Positions 44,736-53,825 are shown, counted from the stretch's first letter. The stretch is 64,000 nucleotides of DNA from Dechloromonas aromatica (nom. nud.) (GCA_017848965.1 JAFIHA010000005.1:1-64000), one strand, 5' to 3'. Notes: generated from the sequence alone by a model not told the origin. Numbers and translations: made by a program.

Positions 44736-45719
44736 ATGGCCATCATCCGGTGCAACAAATGCGCACTGCTCGCCGAGCATCCTGATGAAGTTGTCGGCAA
44801 GAACGTCGCCTGCCCGAAATGCGGTGCGCCAACACCGGTCTATCCGACACTTTTCTTCATCGAAAAACTGCTCGACAAGTACTTTGCCGCACAGCGCGAA
44901 GTGATCCGCCTGACCCCGGGCACCGCCACGACACCACCGCCCCCCGCGCCGGCCAGCGAGATCGCCGGGATCGACCTCGCCAATACCGACTTCCTGGCCA
45001 GCGAGTTGCAGCACGGTCCGATCTACGACTGGTTCCGCAAGAAACAGATCAAGGTCCAGGCCAACACGCGCGGCGTCGACACCAGTGGCTTCTTCGACGA
45101 AGTGGCCGAAGCCATCGGCGCCAACCTGCCGGTACTCAAGGAAGTGCTGGAGCGCATCCGCTGGTCGCAGCAGAAGGAGCACGCCAGCGCGACGATCAAC
45201 CTGGACAGGAAGTCGCCGGAAGAGGCCAAAGCCATCTCCACCTTCTGCCAGCAGCTCTACGACTTTTCCTTCGTCGCCAAGTGCTTCCACAACAAGCCGG
45301 AAAACAACGTTCGGCTGATCCTGCAGACGGCGCCGACCATCCGCAATTTTTTCAACGGCGAATGGCTGGAATGGCATGCGCTGATGAGCTGCCTGCGCTA
45401 CGCCAAGGAGCGCCAACGCCGCTTTTCCTGCACGCGCGGCCTCGAACTGACGCTGAGCAACGGCGACCCGTACGAAATTGATGTTTTCATGCTGATCGAC
45501 GGTGACACGCCAATCTGCATCGAATGCAAGAGCGGCGAATTCCGCCAGAACATCGACCGCTACCTGGCGCTGAAAAAACGTCTGGGCCTGGCGGGAAAAC
45601 AGTTCGTAATGTGCATCGCCGGACTCAGCGACGAAAACGCCAAAGCCTTCTCGGCCATGTATGACCTGAGTTTCGTCAACGAACGGGGAGTCGCCGGACA
45701 TCTGAGCCGCCTTTTCTGA
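44736..45719 (+). CDS. Zinc-ribbon protein with PD-(D/E)xK nuclease domain (DUF1887-like)
   Basis: The 327-residue protein begins with a CxxC...CxxC zinc ribbon (Cys6, Cys9, Cys26, Cys29). A Thr/Pro/Ala linker near 65-77 is followed by an all-alpha middle region and a C-terminal restriction-like fold: NGEWLEWHAL, YEIDVFMLIDGD and ICIECKSGEF give Asp248, Glu263 and Lys265 of the D...ExK site. The NGEWLE and ECK segments resemble the nuclease domain of DUF1887/Card1-type proteins, but no CARF domain is present. It is probably an active RNA or DNA nuclease. No CRISPR genes lie nearby. Confidence 0.75.
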   Translation: MAIIRCNKCALLAEHPDEVVGKNVACPKCGAPTPVYPTLFFIEKLLDKYFAAQREVIRLTPGTATTPPPPAPASEIAGIDLANTDFLASELQHGPIYDWFRKKQIKVQANTRGVDTSGFFDEVAEAIGANLPVLKEVLERIRWSQQKEHASATINLDRKSPEEAKAISTFCQQLYDFSFVAKCFHNKPENNVRLILQTAPTIRNFFNGEWLEWHALMSCLRYAKERQRRFSCTRGLELTLSNGDPYEIDVFMLIDGDTPICIECKSGEFRQNIDRYLALKKRLGLAGKQFVMCIAGLSDENAKAFSAMYDLSFVNERGVAGHLSRLF

Positions 45720-45733
45720 GCGGGAGACTCCGG

Positions 45734-45762
45734 AAAAAAATACGCCGCCCAGCGGGCGGCGT
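45734..45762 (-). terminator. Hairpin with U-tract on the minus strand
   Basis: ACGCCGCCC (45742-45750) and GGGCGGCGT (45754-45762) form a 9-bp stem with an AGC loop. An A7 tract precedes it on the plus strand, so it reads as a terminator for minus-strand transcription, although both flanking genes are on plus. The rest of the 244-bp gap 45720-45963 contains no recognised element. Confidence 0.45.
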
Positions 45763-45963
45763 CGGCAGCAGGCATCCCGGACCGGCCGGGGCCATGGCAC
45801 AGGCAGCAAGAATCTGCCTTCGCGGGTGAGCTTGTTTTTGTTGCCGGCAATTATCGGCTTGCGATGTTTCATTTTCGTTGCCGGGAGTCTTCTGGCCAAC
45901 AACCGGTCTACACCGGCACAGCCCTTGCTCCCCTACAACGAAAACCAGGAAAGACCGCTCGCC

Positions 45964-47592
45964 GTGTCGGATAGCCCACAAAACCCACTGCGCCTTTACC
46001 ACGCTCGCACCAAGCACGCTTTCGATGCCTACGCCGAAGGCCCCGGTCAGCTCGACTGGGATGCCCAGCCGGCGCCGTTCCGCCATTACCCAGGGGCGCC
46101 GGTGCTCGAACTGCCGCTGGCCGCCGATCGTTTCGAACGCGCTTACGGCCGACTCGCCGAACAGCCTCCAGCCCCGGTGCCGCCCACGCTGGAAAGTCTC
46201 GGTGCGCTGTTCGAACTGTCGTTCGCCATCTCGGCCTGGAAATGCTGGGGGCCGAACCGCTGGGCGCTGCGCTGCAACCCGTCGTCCGGCAACCTTCATC
46301 CGGTCGAGGCCTGGGCGCTGTGCGGCGGCCTGCCCGGCGTGCCCGACGGCCTGCACCACTACGATCCTGAGCGGCACGCGCTGGAACATCGCGTCCTCGT
46401 CCCGCCCGGCGACGCCGCGCCCTGGCTGGCCATCGCGTTGTCGTCGGCAATGTGGAGGGAGGCCTGGAAGTACGGCGAGCGCGCCTTCCGCTATTGCCAG
46501 CTCGACGTCGGCCACGCCCTCGGCGCCCTCGCCTACGCCGCCGAGCTGCTCGGCTGGCGGCTGCGCCCGCTCGCCATCGGCGGCGACGAACTCGGCGGTC
46601 TGCTCGGGCTCGACCGCGAAACCGATTTCCCGGCCGGCCGCTACGCCTACACCGAACGCGAGGAAGCCGAAATCCTGCTCGTCGTCGACGCCCCCGGCCT
46701 CGCCGCGCCGCCCGCCGTCGCCAGTTTGCGGACGCGCCACGCCGGCGCCGGCTGGCTCGGCCGGCCGAGCCGGATCGACCCGGCGCCCGGCTACCGCTGG
46801 CCGCTGGTCGACCAGGCGGCGGCTGCCAGCCGCACCCCGGAGAGCATCCCGGTTTCAGCGCCGCCGGGAAAACTCGACGAGTTTCCGCCGCTGCCGCCAC
46901 ACCCAACCACCGTCGGCGCCGCGCAGCTGATCCGCCAGCGGCGCAGCGGCCAGCGTTTCGACCCACGCCAGACGCTGCCGCGCGCCGCCTTCCTGCGCCT
47001 GCTCGACGCCACGCTGGCGCGCCCGCGCGCCCCGTTCATCGGGCAGACGGCGCCGACGCGGGTCCATCTGCTGCTCTTTGTGCTGCGCGTGGACGGCCTC
47101 GACAGCGGCCTCTACCTGTTGCCGCGCGGCGGCGCCGGCGACGAACTGGCGACGACGCTGGCCGCCCGTTTCCCGGACGCGACCCCGGTCGACGACTGCC
47201 CACCGCACCTCGGCCTGCGCCGCCTGACCCGGGCCAGCCTGCCGGAACTGCAACGCCTGGCGCGCGCCCTCAACTGCCACCAGGACATCGCCGCGACCAG
47301 CGCCTTCTCGCTCGGCATGCTCGCCGATTTCACCACCGCCGACGGCGCCGGCTACCGCGAACTGCTGCGCGAGGCCGGGCGCGTCGGCCAGGCGCTCTAC
47401 CTCGAAGCCGAAGCCGCCGGCGTGCGCGGCACCGGCATCGGCTGCTTCTTCGACGATCCGGTACACGAGGTCGCCGGACTAGGCGGCGAACGCTGGCAGA
47501 GCGTCTATCACTTCACCGTCGGCACGCCGGTGATCGACGAGCGCATCGAAAGCTCGCCGCCCTACCCGCAACGACAACAGGAAGAATCATGA
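45964..47592 (+). CDS. SagB-type nitroreductase-family oxidoreductase, two-domain
   Basis: The GTG at 45964 (VSDSPQNPLRLYHARTKHAF) is chosen because this is how relatives begin; it gives 542 residues. The protein has two nitroreductase-like halves. The first has NRWALRCNPSSGNLHPVEAW, YHARTKHAFDAY and EKYGERAFRYC-like WKYGERAFRYCQLDVGHALG; the second has QLIRQRRSGQRFD and FSLGMLADF. SagB-type enzymes use FMN to dehydrogenate azolines in ribosomal peptides, but no precursor peptide, SagC or SagD is present, so a different substrate is likely. The stop overlaps the ankyrin gene. Confidence 0.85.
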   Translation: MSDSPQNPLRLYHARTKHAFDAYAEGPGQLDWDAQPAPFRHYPGAPVLELPLAADRFERAYGRLAEQPPAPVPPTLESLGALFELSFAISAWKCWGPNRWALRCNPSSGNLHPVEAWALCGGLPGVPDGLHHYDPERHALEHRVLVPPGDAAPWLAIALSSAMWREAWKYGERAFRYCQLDVGHALGALAYAAELLGWRLRPLAIGGDELGGLLGLDRETDFPAGRYAYTEREEAEILLVVDAPGLAAPPAVASLRTRHAGAGWLGRPSRIDPAPGYRWPLVDQAAAASRTPESIPVSAPPGKLDEFPPLPPHPTTVGAAQLIRQRRSGQRFDPRQTLPRAAFLRLLDATLARPRAPFIGQTAPTRVHLLLFVLRVDGLDSGLYLLPRGGAGDELATTLAARFPDATPVDDCPPHLGLRRLTRASLPELQRLARALNCHQDIAATSAFSLGMLADFTTADGAGYRELLREAGRVGQALYLEAEAAGVRGTGIGCFFDDPVHEVAGLGGERWQSVYHFTVGTPVIDERIESSPPYPQRQQEES

Positions 47593-48029
47593 GCCCAAGC
47601 CTCGCCCAATTCCTCGACCACCATGGTTTTCCCCGCGACCGCTTATCGGCGCCGCAGGCCGACGGCCGCTTCACGCCGCTGATGCGCGCCTGCAAGGAAG
47701 GCCGCCTCGACATCGTCGACGAACTGCTGACGCACGGCGTCGACCTCGCGGTCAGCAACATCGATGGCTGCAACGCGCTCTGGCTCGCCTGCTACAACGG
47801 CAATCCGGGACTGGTCCAGCGGCTGATCGACGCCGGCATCGAAATCGACCGCCAGAACGGCAACGGCGCCACCTGCCTGATGTATGTGTCCTCGAACGGC
47901 AAGGCCGATCTGGTCAAGTTGCTGCTGACCAACGGCGCCGACCCGGCGCTGCGCAACTTCGACGATTTCAGCGCGCTCGACCTGGCATCGACGATCGACT
48001 GCCTGCGGCTGCTGAAGCAGGCCGCCTGA
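47589..48029 (+). CDS. Ankyrin-repeat protein
   Basis: The ATG overlaps the preceding TGA (ATGA) and gives 146 residues. About three ankyrin repeats are visible: GRFTPLMRACKEGRLDIVDE, GCNALWLACYNGNPGLVQRL and GATCLMYVSSNGKADLVKLL, plus a partial final one. There is no signal peptide. Ankyrin repeats mediate protein contacts; tight coupling suggests it binds or stabilises the SagB-type enzyme. Confidence 0.88.
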   Translation: MSPSLAQFLDHHGFPRDRLSAPQADGRFTPLMRACKEGRLDIVDELLTHGVDLAVSNIDGCNALWLACYNGNPGLVQRLIDAGIEIDRQNGNGATCLMYVSSNGKADLVKLLLTNGADPALRNFDDFSALDLASTIDCLRLLKQAA

Positions 48030-48419
48030 TCAGCCCCAGATCCGCGTCGCGCCGACGCTGAGCAGGCCGAGCCAGGTCGCCGTCAGCGAGCCGGTGAGGT
48101 GGATCGCGGCGAGCCCGATGGCGAGCGCCGGTTGGCCGGCGAGCAGACGCTCGACGACTTCGGCGGAAAAGGTCGAGAAGGTGGTCAAGCCACCGAGGAA
48201 GCCGGTGATCGCGAACAGCTTGAGCGCCAGCGGCAAGCCGGAGGTGAGATGAAAGACGCCAACGGCAACGCCGATCAGGTAGCCGCCGATCAGGTTGGCG
48301 GCGAGCGTGCCCACGGGCAGCGCGACGAACAGCGGGTTGAGCGCCAGGCCGAGCAACCAGCGCGACCAGGCACCGAAAGCGGCACCCAGTCCAACGGCAG
48401 CGAATCCGATTGCGTTCAT
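48030..48419 (-). CDS. crcB: Fluoride channel CrcB/Fluc
   Basis: The 129-residue protein has four hydrophobic helices and the Fluc signature: GAAFGAWSRWLLG, PVGTLAANLIGGYLIG with the conserved Asn, and GFLGGLTTFSTFSAEVVERL with the two Phe that line the fluoride path. It exports fluoride as a dual-topology dimer. AGGAGGGGGT precedes the ATG and a TAGAAT -10 lies at 48443-48438, leaving a leader too short for a fluoride riboswitch. Confidence 0.95.
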   Translation of the reverse strand: MNAIGFAAVGLGAAFGAWSRWLLGLALNPLFVALPVGTLAANLIGGYLIGVAVGVFHLTSGLPLALKLFAITGFLGGLTTFSTFSAEVVERLLAGQPALAIGLAAIHLTGSLTATWLGLLSVGATRIWG

Positions 48420-48587
48420 ACCCCCTCCTTTTGCCCGATTCTACCGCGAGTCATCCGGCATGCCGCAACGGAAGTCCGCAACAAAACCGCCGCCCCAATG
48501 TCACAATAGCGCCTTTCGAACGGGGAGCGCCGACAAAAGCTAGAAGCGGCGCCAGCAGCATGGCCCAGGAAGGGCACGGGAGAACGC

Positions 48588-50159
48588 ATGGAATTTCAGG
48601 ACTTTGCCGACATCGAGAAGGCAACCAAGCGCGGCCGCCGGGAGTTCAGCCGGCTCGGCATGGGCTTGCTGTTCGTCGTCTGCATCATGATCTATACCGC
48701 GCTCGGCATCGGCATCACCGGCCCCCAGGGCATCATGCTGGTGGTTGCCTCGATGATCGGCGGTTACATGGCGATGAACATCGGCGCCAACGACGTCGCC
48801 AACAACGTCGGCCCGGCGGTCGGCTCGCACGCCATCACCATGACCGGCGCCATCGTCATCGCCGCCATCTTCGAGATGGCCGGCGCCCTGATCGCTGGCG
48901 GCGATGTGGTGGCGACGATCCGTGGCGGCATCATCAAGCCGGACGCCATCCTCGACAGCAACCGCTTCATCTGGCTGATGACGGCCTCGTTGCTCGCCGG
49001 CGCCTTGTGGCTGAACTTCGCCACCGCCATCGGCGCCCCGGTATCGACCACCCATTCCATCGTCGGTGCCGTCCTCGGCGCAGGCATTGCCGCTGGCGGC
49101 ATGAATGCCGCCAACTGGGGAACGATGAGCAGCATCGCCGCCAGCTGGGTAATCTCGCCGGTGCTCGGCGGCATCGTCGCCGCCGCCTTCCTGTTCTGGA
49201 TCAAGCGGGCGATCACCTACCAGTCCGACATGGTCGCCGCCGCCCAGCGCACGGTGCCCATCCTGATCGGCCTGATGGCTTTCTCCTTTTCGACCTACCT
49301 GATCCTCAAGGGGCTCAACAAGATCTGGAAAGTCGATTTCCTGACCGCCGGCACCATCGGTGCCGCCATCGGCGTCCTCACCTGGTGGCTGATGACCGGC
49401 TCGCTGCGCCGCCGCGCCGGCCGGATGGACAATACCAAGGCCAGCATCAACGCGCTGTTCACCGTGCCGCTGATCTGCGCCGCCGCCCTGCTCAGCTTTG
49501 CTCACGGCGCCAACGACGTCGCCAACGCCATCGGCCCGCTGGCCGCCATCGCCGACACCGTGATCCACGGCAAGCTGTCGGCCAAGGCCGGCATCCCGCT
49601 CTGGGTCATGCTGGTCGGCGCCATCGGCATCTCGCTCGGCCTGACGCTGTACGGTCCGAAACTGATCCGCACCGTCGGCAGCGAAATCACCGAACTCGAC
49701 CAGATGCGCGCCTTCTGCATCGCCATGTCGGCGGCGGTCACCGTCATCGTCGCCTCGCAACTCGGGCTGCCGGTCAGTTCGACGCACATCGCCCTGGGCG
49801 GCGTTTTCGGTGTCGGTTTCCTGCGCGAATTCCTGAAGACCAATTACTCGCAGATGCTCGATGAAATCAAGGAGCACCACCTCGGCGAGGACAAGGAGGT
49901 GGTCGAAGCCTACCTCAACCGCTTCACCAAGGCTGGCGTCAAGGAAAAGCGGGAGATGCTCGACCAGTTGAAAGCGCGTACCGCCCAGGCCGATCTGTCG
50001 AAGTACGAGCGCAAGCAGATGCGCCGCGTCTACCGTCATGAACTGGTCAAGCGCTCGGCGGTGTTCAAGATCGCCGCCGCCTGGATCGTCACCGTGCCCG
50101 CCTCGGCACTGATGGCGGCGATGATCTATTACATGATCTTCGGCATCGTCCATGCCTGA
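48588..50159 (+). CDS. PiT-family inorganic phosphate transporter
   Basis: The 523-residue protein has about ten to twelve transmembrane segments and both inverted PiT signature repeats: MNIGANDVANNVGPAVGSHA with GAPVSTTHSIVGAVLG, and FAHGANDVANAIGPLA with GLPVSSTHIALGGVFGVGF. It imports metal-phosphate complexes with low affinity at high phosphate, driven by H+. A hydrophilic tail-side loop at about 420-490 is unusual in being long and charged. GGGAG precedes the ATG. Confidence 0.94.
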   Translation: MEFQDFADIEKATKRGRREFSRLGMGLLFVVCIMIYTALGIGITGPQGIMLVVASMIGGYMAMNIGANDVANNVGPAVGSHAITMTGAIVIAAIFEMAGALIAGGDVVATIRGGIIKPDAILDSNRFIWLMTASLLAGALWLNFATAIGAPVSTTHSIVGAVLGAGIAAGGMNAANWGTMSSIAASWVISPVLGGIVAAAFLFWIKRAITYQSDMVAAAQRTVPILIGLMAFSFSTYLILKGLNKIWKVDFLTAGTIGAAIGVLTWWLMTGSLRRRAGRMDNTKASINALFTVPLICAAALLSFAHGANDVANAIGPLAAIADTVIHGKLSAKAGIPLWVMLVGAIGISLGLTLYGPKLIRTVGSEITELDQMRAFCIAMSAAVTVIVASQLGLPVSSTHIALGGVFGVGFLREFLKTNYSQMLDEIKEHHLGEDKEVVEAYLNRFTKAGVKEKREMLDQLKARTAQADLSKYERKQMRRVYRHELVKRSAVFKIAAAWIVTVPASALMAAMIYYMIFGIVHA

Positions 50160-50220
50160 CCGGTCGGCGGGAAATCTCGCGCCGGCTTGATCCAGCGCAA
50201 CCCGCCTCCAGCCCGGGTGC

Positions 50221-50226
50221 TAAAAT
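50221..50226 (+). promoter_or_regulatory. Extended -10 upstream of the DUF47-pit operon
   Basis: TGC-TAAAAT is an extended -10. Transcription would start near 50233, leaving about 27 nt before the ATG at 50260, with no Shine-Dalgarno in the A-rich leader. Confidence 0.5.
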
Positions 50227-50259
50227 GGCGTTTTGTCACAAAAGTTAAACAAAATCGTC

Positions 50260-50904
50260 ATGTTCGGCGCCTTGATGCCCAAAGAGGGCAAATATTTCGA
50301 CCACTTCAACGCTCACGGCGCACTTGTCGCCCAGGGCGGCAGCACGCTCCGCCAATTGATCGACGTCCTGTCCAATGGTGCCGAGGAAGGCAAGGCGCAG
50401 GCCCTTGCCGACGAGATCGACCGCCTGGAAAGCGCAGCCGACAAGATCACCCACGAGGTCCTGGCGCAATTGCACAGCGCCTTCATCACGCCGTTCGACC
50501 GCGACGAGATCCACGAACTGATCAACGGCATGGACAACATCCTCGACATGACGCAGGACGTTGCCGAAGCGATGGCGCTCTACGACATCCACCGCATTCC
50601 GGCCGAAGCCCGCGCCATGGCCGAGATCACCGAGCGTAGCTGCCAGAAGGTCACCGAACTGGTGAAGCTGTTGCGCAACATGGACAACGGCCCGAGCATC
50701 CTCAAGCTCTGCCATGAAATCGACGCATACGAATCCGAAGTCGACCGCATGCTGCGCGTCTCGATGTCGCGCATCTTCCGCGAGGAGCCGGATGTCCGCG
50801 AAGTGATCAAGCTCAAGGAAATCTACCAGTTGCTGGAATCGGTGACCGACCGCTGCAAGGATGTCGCCGGTACGGTCGAAGCCATCGTCCTCGAAAACTC
50901 CTGA
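50260..50904 (+). CDS. DUF47/PhoU-like regulator of phosphate transport
   Basis: ATG at 50260 (MFGALMPKEGKYFDHFNAHG) fits family N-termini better than the TTG at 50233; it gives 214 residues. The protein is all-helical, with DFNAH-type start, EIDRLESAADKITHEVLAQL and FDRDEIHELINGMDNILDM and the second-half CHEIDAYESEVDRML. DUF47 proteins are encoded next to PiT transporters and act like PhoU. It lies 8 bp before the second pit gene. Confidence 0.93.
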   Translation: MFGALMPKEGKYFDHFNAHGALVAQGGSTLRQLIDVLSNGAEEGKAQALADEIDRLESAADKITHEVLAQLHSAFITPFDRDEIHELINGMDNILDMTQDVAEAMALYDIHRIPAEARAMAEITERSCQKVTELVKLLRNMDNGPSILKLCHEIDAYESEVDRMLRVSMSRIFREEPDVREVIKLKEIYQLLESVTDRCKDVAGTVEAIVLENS

Positions 50905-50912
50905 GTCCGGGC

Positions 50913-51920
50913 ATGGAAGCCATCCACATGAGCCTCGGGGTGGTCGTCACCCTGGTGGTCGTGGCGTTGCTGTTCGATTTCATGAACGGCTTTCATGACG
51001 CCGCCAACTCGATCGCCACCATTGTCTCGACCCGCGTCCTGAAGCCGCATCACGCGGTGATCTGGGCCGCCTCGTTCAACTTCCTGGCCTACTTCCTGTT
51101 CCACCTGAAAGTCGCCGCGACCATCGGCAAGGGCACCATCGACCCGAGCATCGTCGACCACTACGTGATCTTCGGCGCGCTGGTCGGCGCCATCGCCTGG
51201 AACATCATCACCTGGTACTACGGCATTCCCTCGTCTTCGTCGCACGCGCTGGTCGGCGGCCTGGTCGGCGCCGCGGTCGCCAAGGCCGGCTTCGGCAGCC
51301 TGGTCACGGCCGGCGTGCTGAAGATCATCGCCTTCATTTTCGTCGCCCCGCTGCTCGGCTTCTTCATCGGCGGCCTGTTGATGGTCGGCGTCTCGTGGAT
51401 CTGCCGCGACATGGCGCCACGCAAGGTGGACAAGCACTTCCGCCGCTTCCAGCTGCTCTCCGCCGCCGCCTACAGCCTCGGCCACGGCGGTAACGACGCG
51501 CAGAAGACGGTCGGCATCATCTGGTTGATCCTGATCGCCGCCGGCATGTCGACCACCGAATCGGAAATCCCCAGCTGGGTCGTTTTCGCCTGCTACACGG
51601 CGATGGGACTGGGCACCATGTTCGGCGGCTGGCGCATCGTCAAGACCATGGGCAACCGCATCACCAAGCTCAATCAGGCGCGCGGCTTCTGCGCCAACAG
51701 CGGCGGCGCCGTCACCCTGTTCCTGGCTTCCGCCTTCGGCATCCCGGTGTCGACCACGCACACCATCACCGGCGCCATCGCCGGCGTCGGCACCACGCGC
51801 GGCACCCGCCACGTGCGCTGGGGCGTCGCCGGTGGCATCGTCTGGGCGTGGATCCTGACCATCCCGTGCAGCGCGCTGATGGCCGCCCTCGGTTGGTACA
51901 TCGGCCGCCTGATCCTCTGA
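50913..51920 (+). CDS. pit: PiT-family inorganic phosphate transporter, short form
   Basis: The 335-residue protein has about ten helices and the two PiT motifs: FMNGFHDAANSIATIVSTRV with GIPSSSSHALVGGLVG, and GHGGNDAQKTVGII with GIPVSTTHTITGAIAGVG. It imports phosphate with low affinity at normal phosphate levels and forms an operon with the DUF47 regulator. It lacks the hydrophilic loop of the longer PiT at 48588. Confidence 0.95.
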   Translation: MEAIHMSLGVVVTLVVVALLFDFMNGFHDAANSIATIVSTRVLKPHHAVIWAASFNFLAYFLFHLKVAATIGKGTIDPSIVDHYVIFGALVGAIAWNIITWYYGIPSSSSHALVGGLVGAAVAKAGFGSLVTAGVLKIIAFIFVAPLLGFFIGGLLMVGVSWICRDMAPRKVDKHFRRFQLLSAAAYSLGHGGNDAQKTVGIIWLILIAAGMSTTESEIPSWVVFACYTAMGLGTMFGGWRIVKTMGNRITKLNQARGFCANSGGAVTLFLASAFGIPVSTTHTITGAIAGVGTTRGTRHVRWGVAGGIVWAWILTIPCSALMAALGWYIGRLIL

Positions 51921-51935
51921 TCAACGCCACCGCGC

Positions 51936-51970
51936 AAACGGGCCGGCCAAGCGCCGGCCCGTTTCGTTTT
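51936..51970 (+). terminator. Rho-independent terminator after pit
   Basis: AAACGGGCCGGC and GCCGGCCCGTTT form a 12-bp stem with a CAAGC loop, followed by TTTCGTTTT. It lies 15 bp after the stop codon. Confidence 0.9.
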
Positions 51971-51988
51971 CCGGGAGCGCGGCGCTGT

Positions 51989-51994
51989 TAGAAT
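51989..51994 (+). promoter_or_regulatory. -10 candidate of glnS
   Basis: TAGAAT preceded by TGT fits an extended -10, 33 bp upstream of the glnS ATG and just beyond the terminator of the upstream operon. Confidence 0.45.
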
Positions 51995-52027
51995 GTCGCT
52001 TTACCGAATCGCCCACGCCGGCCACCC

Positions 52028-53824
52028 ATGTCCTCCGAAAACAAGACTCCCGCTCCCGCCGCCAATTTCATCAAGAACATCGTCGAGGCCGATCTGGCCG
52101 CCGGCAAGCACGCCCAGCGCCACTGGGCCGGCCAGCCCGGCCTCGCCGCCGACCACGCGGCCGCGCCACTCGATGCGGCGAAGATCCGCACCCGCTTCCC
52201 GCCCGAGCCGAACGGCTACCTGCACTTCGGCCACGCCAAGTCGATCCTGCTCAATTTCGGTCTGGCCAAGGAATTCGGCGGCCGCTGCCACCTGCGCTTC
52301 GACGACACCAACCCGGAAAAGGAAGAGCAGGAATACGTCGATTCGATCATCGACGCCGTCAAATGGCTCGGTTGCTCATGGACCGACGACGCCGAGGACA
52401 ACCTCTACTACGCCTCCGACTACTTCGACTGGATGGTGCAGTTTGCCGAATACCTGATCTCCGCCGGCCACGCCTACGTCGATAGCCAGAGCGCCGAGGA
52501 AATGCGCGCCAACCGCGGCACCCTGACCGAAGCCGGCAAGCCCTCGCCCTTCCGCGAGCGCAGCGTCGCCGAGAACATGGACCTGTTCAAGCGCATGCAG
52601 GCCGGCGAATTCGCCGACGGCCAGCACATCCTGCGCGCCAGGATCGACATGGCCTCGCCCAACATCAACCTGCGCGACCCGGCGATCTACCGCATCCGCC
52701 ACGCCACCCACCACAACACCGGCGACAAGTGGTGCATCTACCCGATGTACACCTTCGCCCACCCGATTGAGGACGCGCTGGAGTGCATCACCCACTCCAT
52801 CTGCACGCTCGAATTCGAGGACCAGCGCCCGTTCTACGACTGGCTGCTCGAACGTCTCGCCGAAGGCGGCCTGCTGCAGCGCCCGTTGCCGCAACAGATC
52901 GAATTCTCGCGCCTCAACCTGACCTATGTCGTCCTCTCCAAGCGCAAGTTGATCCAGTTGGTCGAGGAAAAACACGTTGCCGGCTGGGACGATCCGCGCA
53001 TGCCGACCCTGGTCGCCGCCCGCCGCCGCGGCTACTCGCCCGAAGGCTTCCGCCTGTTCGCCGAACGCATCGGCGTCTCGAAGAACGATTCGCTGATCGA
53101 CTACGCCCTGTTCGAGGATGCCCAGCGCGAGGTGATGAACGAATCCGACGCCCGTCGCATCGCCGTCCTCGACCCCTTGAAGCTGATCATCGACAACTAT
53201 CCCGCAGGCCAGTTCGAGGACTGCCACGCCCCCAACCATCCGCTGCATCCGGAACAGGGCGAGCGCAACATGCCCTTCGGCCGCGAATTGTGGATCGAGG
53301 CCGAAGACTTCCAGGAAGTCCCGGAAAAGGGCTTCCGCCGCCTCTTCCCCGGCAACAAGGCGCGCCTCAAGTACGGCTACATCGTCGAATGCACCGGCTG
53401 CGACAAGGACGAAAACGGCAAGGTCGTCGCTGTGCATTGCACCTACCTGCCCGACACCAAGTCCGGCACGCCGGGCGCCGACAGCGTCAAGGTCAAGGGC
53501 AACCTGCACTGGGTTTCCGCCGCCCACGCCTGCCCGGCCGAAATCCGCCTCTACGACCGCCTGTTCCGCGTCCCCGCCCCCGGCGCCCGGCGCGAAGGCG
53601 ACGCCCCCGAGCTCGAACGCGACTTCCTCGACGACCTCAATCCGGACTCGGTGCGGGTCATCACCGCCATGCTCGAACCCTCACTCAAGGACGCCCAGCC
53701 CGAACAGCGCTTCCAGTTCGAACGCCACGGCTACTTCGTCTCCGACCGCGTCGACTCGAAACCCGGCGTCCCGGTCTTCAACCGCGCCGTGACGCTCAAG
53801 GATTCGTGGGGCAAGGGGCACTGA
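52028..53824 (+). CDS. glnS: Glutaminyl-tRNA synthetase
   Basis: The 598-residue class I synthetase has the HIGH-type motif PNGYLHFGHAKS (about residue 60), the ERS family RFDDTNPEKE, a KMSKS-type VLSKRKL (about residue 305) and the C-terminal anticodon-binding beta-barrels (LWIEAEDFQEVPEKGFRRLF). It charges tRNA-Gln. The N-terminus carries an extra 20-residue segment between the conserved first helix and the catalytic core, seen in some betaproteobacterial GlnRS. Confidence 0.97.
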   Translation: MSSENKTPAPAANFIKNIVEADLAAGKHAQRHWAGQPGLAADHAAAPLDAAKIRTRFPPEPNGYLHFGHAKSILLNFGLAKEFGGRCHLRFDDTNPEKEEQEYVDSIIDAVKWLGCSWTDDAEDNLYYASDYFDWMVQFAEYLISAGHAYVDSQSAEEMRANRGTLTEAGKPSPFRERSVAENMDLFKRMQAGEFADGQHILRARIDMASPNINLRDPAIYRIRHATHHNTGDKWCIYPMYTFAHPIEDALECITHSICTLEFEDQRPFYDWLLERLAEGGLLQRPLPQQIEFSRLNLTYVVLSKRKLIQLVEEKHVAGWDDPRMPTLVAARRRGYSPEGFRLFAERIGVSKNDSLIDYALFEDAQREVMNESDARRIAVLDPLKLIIDNYPAGQFEDCHAPNHPLHPEQGERNMPFGRELWIEAEDFQEVPEKGFRRLFPGNKARLKYGYIVECTGCDKDENGKVVAVHCTYLPDTKSGTPGADSVKVKGNLHWVSAAHACPAEIRLYDRLFRVPAPGARREGDAPELERDFLDDLNPDSVRVITAMLEPSLKDAQPEQRFQFERHGYFVSDRVDSKPGVPVFNRAVTLKDSWGKGH

Positions 53825-53825
53825 G

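Noticed and set aside
45720..45963. Cobalamin or other riboswitch before the SagB-type gene
   Set aside because: No conserved aptamer elements were found on either strand; only a hairpin with a minus-strand U-tract is evident.
48420..48480. Fluoride riboswitch upstream of crcB
   Set aside because: The predicted -10 is only about 20 bp from the ATG, leaving no room for the aptamer, and its conserved motifs are absent.
50235..50259. Pho box before the DUF47 gene (GTCA at 50235 and again 22 bp later)
   Set aside because: The middle 11-bp half-site is missing, the element lies downstream of a good extended -10 and runs into the start codon.
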